Source: JBKHBT01 sp046542255 (GTDB taxonomy: Bacteria > UBP14 > UBA6098 > JBKHBT01). Taken from it: a stretch of 16,279 bases of DNA. Of this stretch, positions 1 to 7,211 are shown piece by piece (position 1 is the stretch's first letter; each line of letters begins with the position of its first letter). The notes below the pieces were generated by a model, which did not search any database, was not told the origin of the DNA, and saw only the letters and a list, made by a program, of their open reading frames with translations. Made by a program: the position numbers and the translations under genes. Where the stretch lies: assembly GCA_046542255.1 (NCBI GenBank), contig JBKHBT010000076.1:1-16279 (forward strand), written 5' to 3'.

Positions 1-166
1 TCATAATACACATTGTCTGACTTTTACCAGCGAATTTCGGTAATCCATTTGCCTTAAATATGATAGCAAAATACCTAAGAATGTTGAGATTTTATGAAGT
101 ATGACAATGTGTCATAATACACATTGTCTGACTTTTACCAGCGAATTTCGGTAATCCATTTGCCTT
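1..166. repeat. Perfect 55-bp direct repeat, two copies 111 bp apart
   Basis: Bases 1-55 are identical to bases 112-166. The second copy contains the last ten codons and stop of the lipoprotein gene (Lys-Gly-Lys-Trp-Ile-Thr-Glu-Ile-Arg-Trp, minus strand) plus its 3' flank, so the first copy is a detached duplicate of that gene end. Identity stops at 56/167. Because the first copy starts at base 1, the repeat may extend outside the window. It may be part of a tandem array with a 111-bp unit, or an artefact of a contig ending at a repeated k-mer. Confidence 0.9.
103..128. repeat. 10-bp inverted repeat just after the lipoprotein gene
   Basis: GACAATGTGT (103-112) and ACACATTGTC (119-128) are perfect reverse complements around a 6-base loop. 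The hairpin begins 7 nt past the lipoprotein stop in the direction of transcription (minus), where a terminator would be expected, but no T-tract follows it. It may be a rho-dependent or weak terminator. The right arm is repeated inside the 55-bp duplication at bases 8-17. Confidence 0.5.
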
Positions 167-1790
167 TGATATTGATTGAATCGCCATAGAAGAAACTTCT
201 TTCGGCATGAATCATATCAATTATATCACCGGATGTATAGGTGGAATCACCATCCGAATCGCAATATGCCCAGAGTTTATAAGTACCCTCAGAAAGGCCG
301 GCAGCTATATATCCGCTGTCGGTTGGTTGAAGGGCTTTTTCGTAGAGGCTCTTGCGACGAAGCATCATGATAAAATTCTGGCAGGGCGAATCAGAAAGCT
401 CCAGCACAAGGCTTCCGGTGCTTCCAGACTTCTTATATTGGAAATTCTCCCATAAAGTGTCAGAATAGCTCTTGCCATTATAGCCAAGTGCATCCGAAAC
501 TTTCCACCTGGCCTTCCAGACAGCAAAATCGATACTGGAAAAATCAGGATAAAAAGCCAATGTATAGGGATTCACAATTTCTGATTTGCCGGGAATCGGG
601 ATAAAACTCGTATCGATTCGGGCAGTATCTTCGGAAGTGTCCAGTGTATCGAATTTATATGCCTGTGCAGAAATGGCACCTCGCTTTATAGGATGTTTGA
701 ATTTGGTCATATAGATATTTTCTTCATCCGGCGATATATTTACACGGGGGAATCTTTCTGTGATATATGGACTTAATGTATCCTTTTGCCCATCGATCTC
801 TAATTGCAGTGAATCGATATCTATGCGATTGCCATCTTTTGACAGGAGATTTGTGATTTTGATTTCATACTCTCCCGCATCGATTGGCTCATCGAAGAAA
901 AAGACTATATCTTTATACCTTCCATAGCCGGGCAATATCCTAAAATCACCAAGCTCTGGTTTGGCTTCTATCGCCGTTTTTTCGGATATTCCCGCCTCCT
1001 GCGAAAGCTTTACCTCGATCGAATAATCATCCTTCTGAGAAATCATCCTGACATAAAGGCCGAGTGTATCATGACTGGTCATAATCATGAAAAAGTCCAA
1101 AGAATCTGCGCCGAATGTGGATACGCTGTCGTGGAAAATGCAATATTGGCCAACAATATTCGGAATATTTTTTCCATCCAGTTTTTCAAATCCAGCCAGA
1201 ATGAATCTGTCATCGGGAAGATAATCTATTTCGAAAAAGCCCATCGAGTCTGTCCATGAGATATAATCCGGTTTTCTAAGAGAATCATAGGGAATTTGCC
1301 ACATTGTAATAGGCTTGAATTTGGCCGGCATGATCTCTTCATTGAATAATTTTCCAGATACGCTAAGGGAATCGATATATCCGCCGGTTGAAAAGGCGAT
1401 CTGTTTGCCCGACTCGAGTTTATTGTTTCTTAAGTCGGTTACTTCAGTAGAAATGGTAACAATGTATGTAGTATTATCGAGTAATGGAGCCTCTGGCTCG
1501 AGAATAAATCCCTTGCCTTTTTCCTTAAAGCGAAATTCCGGCACTGGCGGTGATATGAAAATATCATTTTTCTCGAGTTTTATTCTTTCAGAAAATTCAG
1601 CCTCGAAAACTATATCATTAGCAATATTAACTGATTTATTTTCTGGGAAAGTGGTTATGATTTCGGGTGGTTTTGTATCTTTTGGCCCTCCGCCCGGAGC
1701 AGCCTGGCTGGCGCATCCGCTGATTAAATATATTGCTAAAAAAGCAATATTACATATCAATATCGCTGGAATGTATCTGCAATTTGTCAT
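135..1790 (-). CDS. Ig-like (Big_5/SbsA-type) domain lipoprotein
   Basis: A 551-residue predicted lipoprotein of unknown precise role, probably in the periplasm or on the outer membrane. A hydrophobic signal segment (residues about 7-22) ends in a lipobox Leu-Ile-Ser-Gly-Cys with Cys26 as the lipidation site. The Pro-Gly-Gly-Gly-Pro-Lys-Asp stretch and Pro-Pro-Glu that follow are typical of a lipoprotein family common in Bacteroidota and relatives. Residues about 41-137 match the Big_5/SbsA Ig-like domain pattern (Pro-Pro...Thr-Phe-Pro-Glu-Asn...Phe-Ser-Glu...Phe-Ser-Thr-Gly-Gly). The rest is beta-rich with no recognised catalytic motif. The ATG overlaps the stop of the upstream cysteine desulfurase gene (ATGA) and has no clear ribosome binding site of its own, so translation is probably coupled. 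The family assignment is recognition by eye; the function is not known. Confidence 0.85.
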   Translation of the reverse strand: MTNCRYIPAILICNIAFLAIYLISGCASQAAPGGGPKDTKPPEIITTFPENKSVNIANDIVFEAEFSERIKLEKNDIFISPPVPEFRFKEKGKGFILEPEAPLLDNTTYIVTISTEVTDLRNNKLESGKQIAFSTGGYIDSLSVSGKLFNEEIMPAKFKPITMWQIPYDSLRKPDYISWTDSMGFFEIDYLPDDRFILAGFEKLDGKNIPNIVGQYCIFHDSVSTFGADSLDFFMIMTSHDTLGLYVRMISQKDDYSIEVKLSQEAGISEKTAIEAKPELGDFRILPGYGRYKDIVFFFDEPIDAGEYEIKITNLLSKDGNRIDIDSLQLEIDGQKDTLSPYITERFPRVNISPDEENIYMTKFKHPIKRGAISAQAYKFDTLDTSEDTARIDTSFIPIPGKSEIVNPYTLAFYPDFSSIDFAVWKARWKVSDALGYNGKSYSDTLWENFQYKKSGSTGSLVLELSDSPCQNFIMMLRRKSLYEKALQPTDSGYIAAGLSEGTYKLWAYCDSDGDSTYTSGDIIDMIHAERSFFYGDSINIKGKWITEIRW

Positions 1791-2944
1791 AGAACAGAGA
1801 TTTCTCTTAATCTATCTATTATCGATGGCAATTGCTCCAGGACATATTGCACTTCTTCTTCGGTATTATCGATGCCAAATGTGAATCTTATGCTGCTATG
1901 GCAAAGAAGAATATCGATATCCATGGCTTTGAGCACATGCGATGGTTCTAAGGATTTCGATGAGCAAGCGGAGCCACTCGATGCATAGATACCAGCTAAA
2001 TCCATAGAAAGCAGAATCGATTCGCCTTCTATTTTATCGAAAGAAACATTTAAAAAGCCCGGCAACTTGATCTCTGGATGGCCATTGAAATGTACGCCTT
2101 CTATTTTTTCCTTCAGGCCTTCTCGAAGTAATTTCTCGAGGCGGTTTAGTCTCTTTTTGTTTTCCTGCATATTTTCCATAGCAATTTCGAGCGCTTTTGT
2201 CATTCCGATTATACCGGCGATATTTTCTGTGCCTGCGCGCTTCTTGCGCTCCTGTGCGCCGCCATGGATCAATGGCTTGACTTTAGGGCGAGTTCTATTA
2301 TTCATATAAAGAAAACCCGTGCCTTTGGGGCCATAAAATTTATGTGCCGATGCCGATAACATATCGACATTTTCAATATCTAATGGAATTTTGCCCACTG
2401 CCTGCACAGCATCCGTATGGAAAAGGATGCCCTTATCATGAGCAATAGAGCCAAGCTGAGAAATCGGCTCGACTGTGCCGACTTCATTATTGGCATACAT
2501 TATCGATGCGACTATCGTATCATCGCGTATAGCTTTCTCAAATTCTTTAGGATCGGTCATGCCAAATCTATCGACAGGAAGATAAGTTGTTTCAAAACCG
2601 ATGTCCTCGAGAAAGCGGAATGTCTCCAATACAGCTTTATGCTCGATTTGTGTGGTGATTATATGGCCTTTTTCTTGAATTCGCTTGAAGCAACTTCCCT
2701 TTATTGCAATATTGTCAGCTTCGGAGCCACCGCTGGTAAAATATATTTCATTCGGTTTTACATCCAAAAGCTCTGCTATCTTCTCGCGAGAGCTTTCAAT
2801 AATCTCCCGCGATTGTCTGCCAATTTCATGCAATGATGAAGGATTTGCATAGATATCATGGAAATACTTCTCCATGACCTTAACAACATCATGATGTACT
2901 GGTGTCGTAGCACTATGGTCGAGATAAACATGACGGTCGGGCAT
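1787..2944 (-). CDS. Cysteine desulfurase, NifS/IscS type (class V aminotransferase fold)
   Basis: A PLP enzyme that converts cysteine to alanine and passes sulfur, as a cysteine persulfide, to Fe-S cluster scaffolds or thiolation enzymes in the cytosol. From the chosen start it has 385 residues, normal for the family. Visible motifs are Tyr-Leu-Asp-His-Ser-Ala-Thr-Thr-Pro at the N-terminus, Phe-Thr-Ser-Gly-Gly-Ser-Glu-Ala-Asp-Asn for cofactor phosphate binding, His-Thr-Asp-Ala-Val-Gln for the pyridine ring, Ser-Ala-His-Lys-Phe-Tyr-Gly-Pro-Lys-Gly with the Schiff-base Lys202, and Ser-Ser-Gly-Ser-Ala-Cys-Ser-Ser with the persulfide Cys327. An in-frame ATG exists 27 nt upstream (2971), but TAAGGAGG at 2948-2955 sits 3 nt before the ATG at 2944, which therefore is the likely start. 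No IscU/NifU scaffold gene is in the window. NifS and IscS cannot be told apart here, so no symbol is given. Confidence 0.95.
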   Translation of the reverse strand: MPDRHVYLDHSATTPVHHDVVKVMEKYFHDIYANPSSLHEIGRQSREIIESSREKIAELLDVKPNEIYFTSGGSEADNIAIKGSCFKRIQEKGHIITTQIEHKAVLETFRFLEDIGFETTYLPVDRFGMTDPKEFEKAIRDDTIVASIMYANNEVGTVEPISQLGSIAHDKGILFHTDAVQAVGKIPLDIENVDMLSASAHKFYGPKGTGFLYMNNRTRPKVKPLIHGGAQERKKRAGTENIAGIIGMTKALEIAMENMQENKKRLNRLEKLLREGLKEKIEGVHFNGHPEIKLPGFLNVSFDKIEGESILLSMDLAGIYASSGSACSSKSLEPSHVLKAMDIDILLCHSSIRFTFGIDNTEEEVQYVLEQLPSIIDRLREISVL

Positions 2945-2947
2945 ATT

Positions 2948-2955
2948 CCTCCTTA
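2948..2955 (-). promoter_or_regulatory. Ribosome binding site deciding the cysteine desulfurase start
   Basis: The minus strand reads TAAGGAGG then AAT then ATG. This near-perfect anti-SD complement selects the ATG at 2944 over the upstream in-frame ATG at 2971, which would place the site inside the coding region. Confidence 0.85.
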
Positions 2956-2980
2956 GGTTTATATCAAGCATAATTTAGGC

Positions 2981-3029
2981 AAAAAAAAAAACAGAGTCAA
3001 TATTTAAGATATATTAAATACCAACTCTG
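2981..3029 (-). terminator. Intrinsic terminator of the tautomerase gene
   Basis: On the minus strand, CAGAGT-TGG-TATTTAA (complement of 3014-3029) pairs with TTAAATA-TTG-ACTCTG (complement of 2992-3007) around a 6-base loop. This gives a 16-bp stem including three consecutive G-U wobbles, followed directly by eleven T (A-run 2981-2991). The wobbles form only in the minus-strand RNA, so the signal is directional. It lies 44 nt past the tautomerase stop and ends 37 nt before the cysteine desulfurase start. Confidence 0.85.
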
Positions 3030-3073
3030 CCTGACTTATAAGATTTCTGAGAAACAAGAAAAACTATAAAAGC

Positions 3074-3277
3074 TTACTTTTCCAAATACTTTGGAGTATT
3101 TTTGGAATAAAGCCTTCCAGATCTTGCTACAGATTCTAGAGGATAGCTATCGAAATATACCTGAATCCTATCCTCGGGTACATTGGTAACCTGAGAAAAA
3201 ATTCTGGTAACCTTTTCGGCGATAATCCCTTTCTGTGCCTCTGTCATCTTTGTGCTCTGAATTGTGATAGCAGGCAT
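3074..3277 (-). CDS. 4-oxalocrotonate tautomerase-like protein
   Basis: A 67-residue member of the tautomerase superfamily. Members use an N-terminal proline, exposed when Met is removed, as a general base in keto-enol tautomerisation, and usually work as hexamers. The sequence starts Met-Pro-Ala-Ile-Thr-Ile, giving Pro1 of the mature protein, and has the expected small beta-alpha-beta layout (Thr-Glu-Ala-Gln-Lys at the helix start, Val-Pro-Glu-Asp-Arg-Ile-Gln-Val-Tyr-Phe before the second strand). By manual alignment, the two substrate-binding arginines of classical 4-oxalocrotonate tautomerase (Arg11, Arg39) are not conserved: there is no Arg near position 11 and Gln at the Arg39 position. 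The substrate is therefore unknown. GGAGG lies 4 nt before the ATG. It is probably monocistronic given the terminator that follows. Confidence 0.85.
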   Translation of the reverse strand: MPAITIQSTKMTEAQKGIIAEKVTRIFSQVTNVPEDRIQVYFDSYPLESVARSGRLYSKNTPKYLEK

Positions 3278-3347
3278 CTAGCCTCCATTCTAAATTTTGC
3301 GACTTTTCGTCTTTGTTAACATTATTGAACATTCGATAATCATTTTT

Positions 3348-3419
3348 AGCAGGAATTAATAAATATTGCCATAAAAAACAAATTAATAAGGCAAGGCAAT
3401 AATTACTTGAAAGCCTGCT
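3348..3419. repeat. 72-nt imperfect inverted repeat (possible structured RNA)
   Basis: Nested complementary arms are AGCAGG (3348-3353) with CCTGCT (3414-3419), and TATTGCC (3364-3370) with GGCAATA (3395-3401). TAAT/ATTA flanks the inner arms with a 3-base bulge, and the loop is 24 nt. It could be a structured leader or a decayed small repeat. AT-richness raises the chance of coincidental pairing. Confidence 0.35.
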
Positions 3420-3704
3420 TCCTTATTGTGATAAAATCAATTGCTCTTGCGTTTTAGTATCGGCATGTTACTAACTTTTCAAGACCTTATCTTGAATAAT
3501 ATAGTTATTTATTTATTTTTCGCAATAGAAAAATTATGATAACTCATAAATATTTGCTTTACAACTAATATTTCTTCTGTATTAATCTTTTTGAGTTAGC
3601 GAACCCTTTTTTATTTTATTGTCGTTCCCATTGTTTAATATTTTGTTATATTCGATTAAGCAAACGATTGATATTGTGGATTTTAATTCGGATTGTAGAA
3701 TAAT

Positions 3705-3729
3705 CTTTTGCACAAAAAGTGTGCAGAAG
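3705..3729. repeat. 10-bp hairpin upstream of the VIT/vWA promoter
   Basis: CTTTTGCACA (3705-3714) pairs with TGTGCAGAAG (3720-3729), one T-G wobble, loop AAAAG. No T-tract follows directly on either strand, so it is unlikely to be an intrinsic terminator. It could be an operator or RNA element; its role is unknown. Confidence 0.5.
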
Positions 3730-3761
3730 CTTGAGCCGATATGCCTTTTTTGAGATTTAGT

Positions 3762-3790
3762 TTTACATAAGTTGTTAATTTATTTATACT
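3762..3790 (+). promoter_or_regulatory. Sigma70-like promoter of the VIT/vWA gene
   Basis: TTTACA (3762-3767) and TATACT (3785-3790) are separated by exactly 17 bp, each one base off the consensus. Transcription would start near 3797, giving a leader of about 60 nt. A 12-bp direct repeat TTACATAAGTTG overlaps the -35 box and recurs from the last base of the -10 box, spaced 27 bp, which would suit a repressor or activator site. If the host uses a Bacteroidota-type sigma factor, this consensus may not apply. Confidence 0.5.
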
Positions 3791-3856
3791 TACATAAGTT
3801 GGCATATTAAATGCCATTCTAATTAGTGAAACAAAATTAATCCGGAAGGAGATAAA

Positions 3857-6163
3857 ATGAAAAGCCGGGCACTACAAATTCTGTTGATATTAAATCTTAT
3901 CACTTTTGCCCTTGCCTTCGATGGAAGATTCTCGGGCGGCAAAACAGATGACGACAAAACACTTGCGCCATATTTCCATATCGAAGGTGAAGATGCCTTA
4001 GAAAGCCTGCCACTTCTCTCTACAACAGCCGATGTCGATATCGCAGGGGTAATTGCAGATGTCGAAATCACACAAATATACAAAAATGACGGGGATAGAC
4101 CAATAGAGGCGGTCTATATTTTCCCGGCTTCCACAAGAGCCGCCGTCTATGCCATGAAAATGACAATCGGCGATAGGACAATAGAAGCCGAAATTCAGGA
4201 AAAAGAGCAGGCAAGAAAGAATTATGAGCAGGCAAAACAGGAGGGCAAAAGCGCATCACTTCTCGAACAAAAGAGGCCCAATGTCTTTCAAATGAATGTT
4301 GCCAATATTATGCCCGGCGATAGAATCGAAGTCGTCCTGTCATATACGGAGCTTCTGGTGCCAGAAGACGGAATCTATGAATTTGCTTTTCCAACTGTCG
4401 TTGGCCCGAGATATTCCAATACAAAAGAAGAGGATGCAACCGGCGATGAATCATGGGTCAAAAATCCTTACCTTCACCAGAATAAAGAGCCGACATATGA
4501 TTTCGATATCAATGTCGATCTTTCGATAGGCCTGCCTATTCAGGACATAAAATGCGAGACACATGAAACCGATATCGCCTACGATGGCAAATCAAATGCC
4601 ACTGTAAAACTTGCAACTAAAGAAAAATCCGGTGGAAATCGCGATTTTATTTTGCGATATAAACTTTCAGGAAGGCAGATTCAGGAAGGGCTTTTGCTTC
4701 ATGAAGGCAAAGATGAGAATTTCTTTTTGATGATGGTTCAGCCGCCCGACCGCATCAAAACGCAGCAGATACCTCCAAGAGAATATATCTTCATAGTCGA
4801 TATCTCCGGTTCTATGCATGGTTTTCCTCTGGATATTTCCAAACAATTGCTTCGCGATTTGATCGGCAATCTTCGCCCCGGCGACTATTTCAATGTATTG
4901 CTCTTTGCCGGCTCCTCTAGTGTGATGTCCGAAAGATCGCTTCCGGCGACAGAAAGCAATATCGAAAAAGCCATAAATACCATAGATAATCAAAGAGGCG
5001 GCGGTGGCACAGAACTATTACCTGCATTGAAAAGAGCTTTAGATTTGCCACGCGAAGAAGCCCTATCCAGGACGATAGTTATTGCGACAGATGGCTATGT
5101 TTCTGTCGAGCGGGAAGCTTTCGATATCATACGAAATAACCTAAACCGTGCAAATTTCTTTGCTTTCGGCATCGGTTCCAGCGTAAATCGATTTCTTATC
5201 GAAGGAATGGCAAATGCCGGAATGGGCGAACCTTTGATAATCACAAAACCCGAGCAGGCAAAAAAGCGCGCTGATAAGTTTCGCCAGTATATTCAATCGC
5301 CGGTTCTAACACAGATAGAGGCCCAATATATGAATTTCGATGCCTATGATATAGAACCACTTTCGATACCGGATGTACTCGCAGAAAGGCCGATTATTGT
5401 ATTTGGCAAATACAGAGGCAAGGCCAAAGGCACAATCGAAATTAGCGGTTATACTGGAGAAGGCCATTATAAAAAAACTATCGATGTGGATGAGTATCGT
5501 CCATTGGAAGAAAATTCGGCGATCCGTTATCTCTGGGCGAGACATAAAATACAAATCCTATCCGATTATCATAGACTCGGTGATCCAGATCGAAAAGAAG
5601 AAGTAATCGAGCTGGGATTGAAATATAATCTCTTGACACAGTTTACATCTTTTGTGGCAATCGATTCTGAAATTCGCAATCAAGATGGCGAGCAGACTAC
5701 AGTCAAACAGCCGCTTCCGCTGCCACAGGGCGTGTCCGACTATGCCGTTGGTGGTAGCAATGCGATGAGCATGAAAAGATATAAAACACCTGCACCTTCA
5801 TCTCCACAATATGATGCTACAACGCATGAAAAAACGCCAACACTCAAGCCAGTAGATCTCAAAGGCAAAATTCAGATGAGTATCAGCAAGGTCTCCCTCG
5901 CAGGATTTCTCACCAAATCCGAAATTTCAGATTTCATTGAATCTAATGAAGATGCCATATTAAGCTGCATAAGCGGTGAAAAGGGAAGTGTAAAAATTCG
6001 ATTAGTCATAGATAGTAATGGTGATATATTGCTCGAGAAGATAAGTGGCAAATCACTATCTACAAGAGCGATAAAATGCCTGGAAAATTATTTTGAAAAT
6101 CTAAGCATTGATGAAGAGATAGAAAGCAAGACTACAACTGAAATATTGCTCGAGTTCAAATAG
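3857..6163 (+). CDS. Secreted VIT and von Willebrand A domain protein with AgmX/PglI-like C-terminus
   Basis: A 768-residue exported protein. A signal peptide (residues 1-20, ending Phe-Ala-Leu-Ala) is followed by a VIT domain (about 50-170: Val-Glu-Ile-Thr-Gln-Ile-Tyr-Lys-Asn, Phe-Pro, Asn-Val-Phe-Gln-Met-Asn-Val-Ala-Asn-Ile-Met-Pro-Gly-Asp). A vWA domain (about 308-465) has a complete metal-ion-dependent adhesion site: Asp315-x-Ser317-x-Ser319, Thr385 and Asp412. The family signature Tyr-Asn-Leu-Leu-Thr-Gln-Phe-Thr-Ser-Phe-Val-Ala-Ile-Asp lies at 590-603. A Pro/Ser/Thr-rich linker (640-668) leads to a C-terminal domain (about 690-768) resembling AgmX/PglI or TonB C-termini, with Cys704 and Cys741 spaced as in that family. 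VIT/vWA pairs are known from inter-alpha-trypsin inhibitor heavy chains and bacterial surface proteins; adhesion or ligand binding at the cell surface is inferred. AAGGAG lies 5 nt before the ATG. No sortase motif is present. Confidence 0.93.
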   Translation: MKSRALQILLILNLITFALAFDGRFSGGKTDDDKTLAPYFHIEGEDALESLPLLSTTADVDIAGVIADVEITQIYKNDGDRPIEAVYIFPASTRAAVYAMKMTIGDRTIEAEIQEKEQARKNYEQAKQEGKSASLLEQKRPNVFQMNVANIMPGDRIEVVLSYTELLVPEDGIYEFAFPTVVGPRYSNTKEEDATGDESWVKNPYLHQNKEPTYDFDINVDLSIGLPIQDIKCETHETDIAYDGKSNATVKLATKEKSGGNRDFILRYKLSGRQIQEGLLLHEGKDENFFLMMVQPPDRIKTQQIPPREYIFIVDISGSMHGFPLDISKQLLRDLIGNLRPGDYFNVLLFAGSSSVMSERSLPATESNIEKAINTIDNQRGGGGTELLPALKRALDLPREEALSRTIVIATDGYVSVEREAFDIIRNNLNRANFFAFGIGSSVNRFLIEGMANAGMGEPLIITKPEQAKKRADKFRQYIQSPVLTQIEAQYMNFDAYDIEPLSIPDVLAERPIIVFGKYRGKAKGTIEISGYTGEGHYKKTIDVDEYRPLEENSAIRYLWARHKIQILSDYHRLGDPDRKEEVIELGLKYNLLTQFTSFVAIDSEIRNQDGEQTTVKQPLPLPQGVSDYAVGGSNAMSMKRYKTPAPSSPQYDATTHEKTPTLKPVDLKGKIQMSISKVSLAGFLTKSEISDFIESNEDAILSCISGEKGSVKIRLVIDSNGDILLEKISGKSLSTRAIKCLENYFENLSIDEEIESKTTTEILLEFK

Positions 6164-6204
6164 ATACTCTATTAGAAAAATATTTAAATCATATACATAG
6201 ATGA

Positions 6205-6230
6205 AAAAACGGCTCGAAAGGGCCGTTTTT
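6205..6230. terminator. Bidirectional intrinsic terminator between convergent genes
   Basis: A perfect 11-bp stem (one T-G wobble) with a GAAA tetraloop: AAAAACGGCTC (6205-6215), loop 6216-6219, GGGCCGTTTTT (6220-6230). A/T tracts form the base of the stem, so either strand gives a U-rich tail. It lies 41 nt past the VIT/vWA stop and 3 nt past the stop of the minus-strand deacetylase-like gene, serving both. Confidence 0.88.
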
Positions 6231-6233
6231 ATA

Positions 6234-7196
6234 TTATTCGAAAAATCCAATATCCAGGATTTGCTCGATTCTTTTTTCTCGGTGAGAAGACTTGAAGCCG
6301 GGGAAAGTTTTTGTTTTGAGGCGGAGCAGATTATTTTCATCGGAGAGATATTCTTCGGAATTGCAGCCATCTATCCCACAAAGCGCTATTTTAATTTCAT
6401 TCTGTGAATTACGGATTTCATCAGCGATTTCATCATCGTAGAAACCTTCTGGATAATAGAGAGTATTAGGGAAATCATTGCAAATTGCTCCAAAGAAATC
6501 ATTAGCCATCGAAATATTTTTGATGACTTCATCTTTGTGTCTTTTCAGAGGCGTACTTTCCAGCGATGTATTACCTATTATAACCTCGTCGAATTCTTTG
6601 AAAATTGCAAGCTCTTCGATATTCATAGGCCTATCAAAGTCTGACTTTGGCCAAACTGCGTACTCAGAATACTTTTCATTTATGAAACGGATAATATCCT
6701 GGTTATCTCTTGTGGAAAAAATCTTTATTCTTTCTCTTATTCTTTCTGGCTTCATTCGATTTATTTCATTTCTATATATGATATCTTCCCAGAAAGCAAA
6801 GCCTGTTTTTATGTTATACGGAATCGGAAAAAATGTAGCCTTTGCATTATGTTTCTTTAGAACATCGACAGCGAGGTAATTATTGTAGTATCCACCTTCG
6901 AAAAAGATAAGCACATCGCGTCCCGATAGTTTATTATCCAAAATATCCTGTGGAGAGACAATTTGAAAATTTTCTGATTTTGTATGCCTTATAAATTCAT
7001 CGAATTCTTTGATCAAACAAAACCGCCCCGGGTCAGTCACCATGTCGATATTGTAATAATCTTCACAAAGGCCATTAAACTTCACGCAAATCAGCCCATT
7101 TCTTGTAGGAGTGATTATATTGGCAATTCTCGATGCTCTTAATTTATTTTTTTCAAAAGTCTCTCTGATTCTTCCCATATTCTTGTCTATTTCCAA
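6234..7196 (-). CDS. Polysaccharide-deacetylase-fold protein with degenerate catalytic motifs
   Basis: A 320-residue protein with no signal peptide. It resembles NodB-type (carbohydrate esterase 4) deacetylases around Val-Leu-Ile-Phe-Phe-Glu-Gly-Gly-Tyr-Tyr-Asn-Asn-Tyr (95-107) and Asn-Ala-Lys-Ala-Thr-Phe-Phe (117-123). It also matches at Ile-Ile-Gly-Asn-Thr-Ser-Leu-Glu-Ser-Thr (206-215) and Tyr-Tyr-Pro-Glu-Gly (247-251). The family hallmark Thr-Phe-Asp-Asp-Gly reads Phe-Phe-Glu-Gly-Gly, so the catalytic Asp is Glu100 and the metal-ligand Asp is Gly101. The two metal-binding His of the second motif are replaced by Thr210 and Ser214, and the motif-3 Arg is Tyr. Deacetylase activity is unlikely; binding or a different chemistry is possible. 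The start is uncertain: TTG at 7196 (longest) or ATG at 7178; neither has a well-placed ribosome binding site. Such proteins often sit near cell-envelope glycan genes, but none are adjacent here. Confidence 0.75.
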   Translation of the reverse strand: MEIDKNMGRIRETFEKNKLRASRIANIITPTRNGLICVKFNGLCEDYYNIDMVTDPGRFCLIKEFDEFIRHTKSENFQIVSPQDILDNKLSGRDVLIFFEGGYYNNYLAVDVLKKHNAKATFFPIPYNIKTGFAFWEDIIYRNEINRMKPERIRERIKIFSTRDNQDIIRFINEKYSEYAVWPKSDFDRPMNIEELAIFKEFDEVIIGNTSLESTPLKRHKDEVIKNISMANDFFGAICNDFPNTLYYPEGFYDDEIADEIRNSQNEIKIALCGIDGCNSEEYLSDENNLLRLKTKTFPGFKSSHREKRIEQILDIGFFE

Positions 7197-7211
7197 ACCT
7201 TTCCAAAAGTC

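Larger units (their letters stand above)
3278..3856. other. AT-rich divergent intergenic region
   Basis: A stretch of 579 bp between divergently transcribed genes. No convincing ORF is present. It contains an imperfect long stem-loop (3348-3419), a 7-bp-arm hairpin TTCAAGA/TCTTGAA (3478-3496), a 10-bp-stem hairpin (3705-3729), a 12-bp direct repeat (3763-3774 and 3790-3801) and a sigma70-like promoter (3762-3790). No clear promoter for the minus-strand tautomerase gene was identified. Confidence 0.8.

Noticed and set aside
1315..1884. 189-codon plus-strand ORF across the lipoprotein/cysteine desulfurase junction
   Set aside because: Antisense to two well-supported genes, with no family resemblance.
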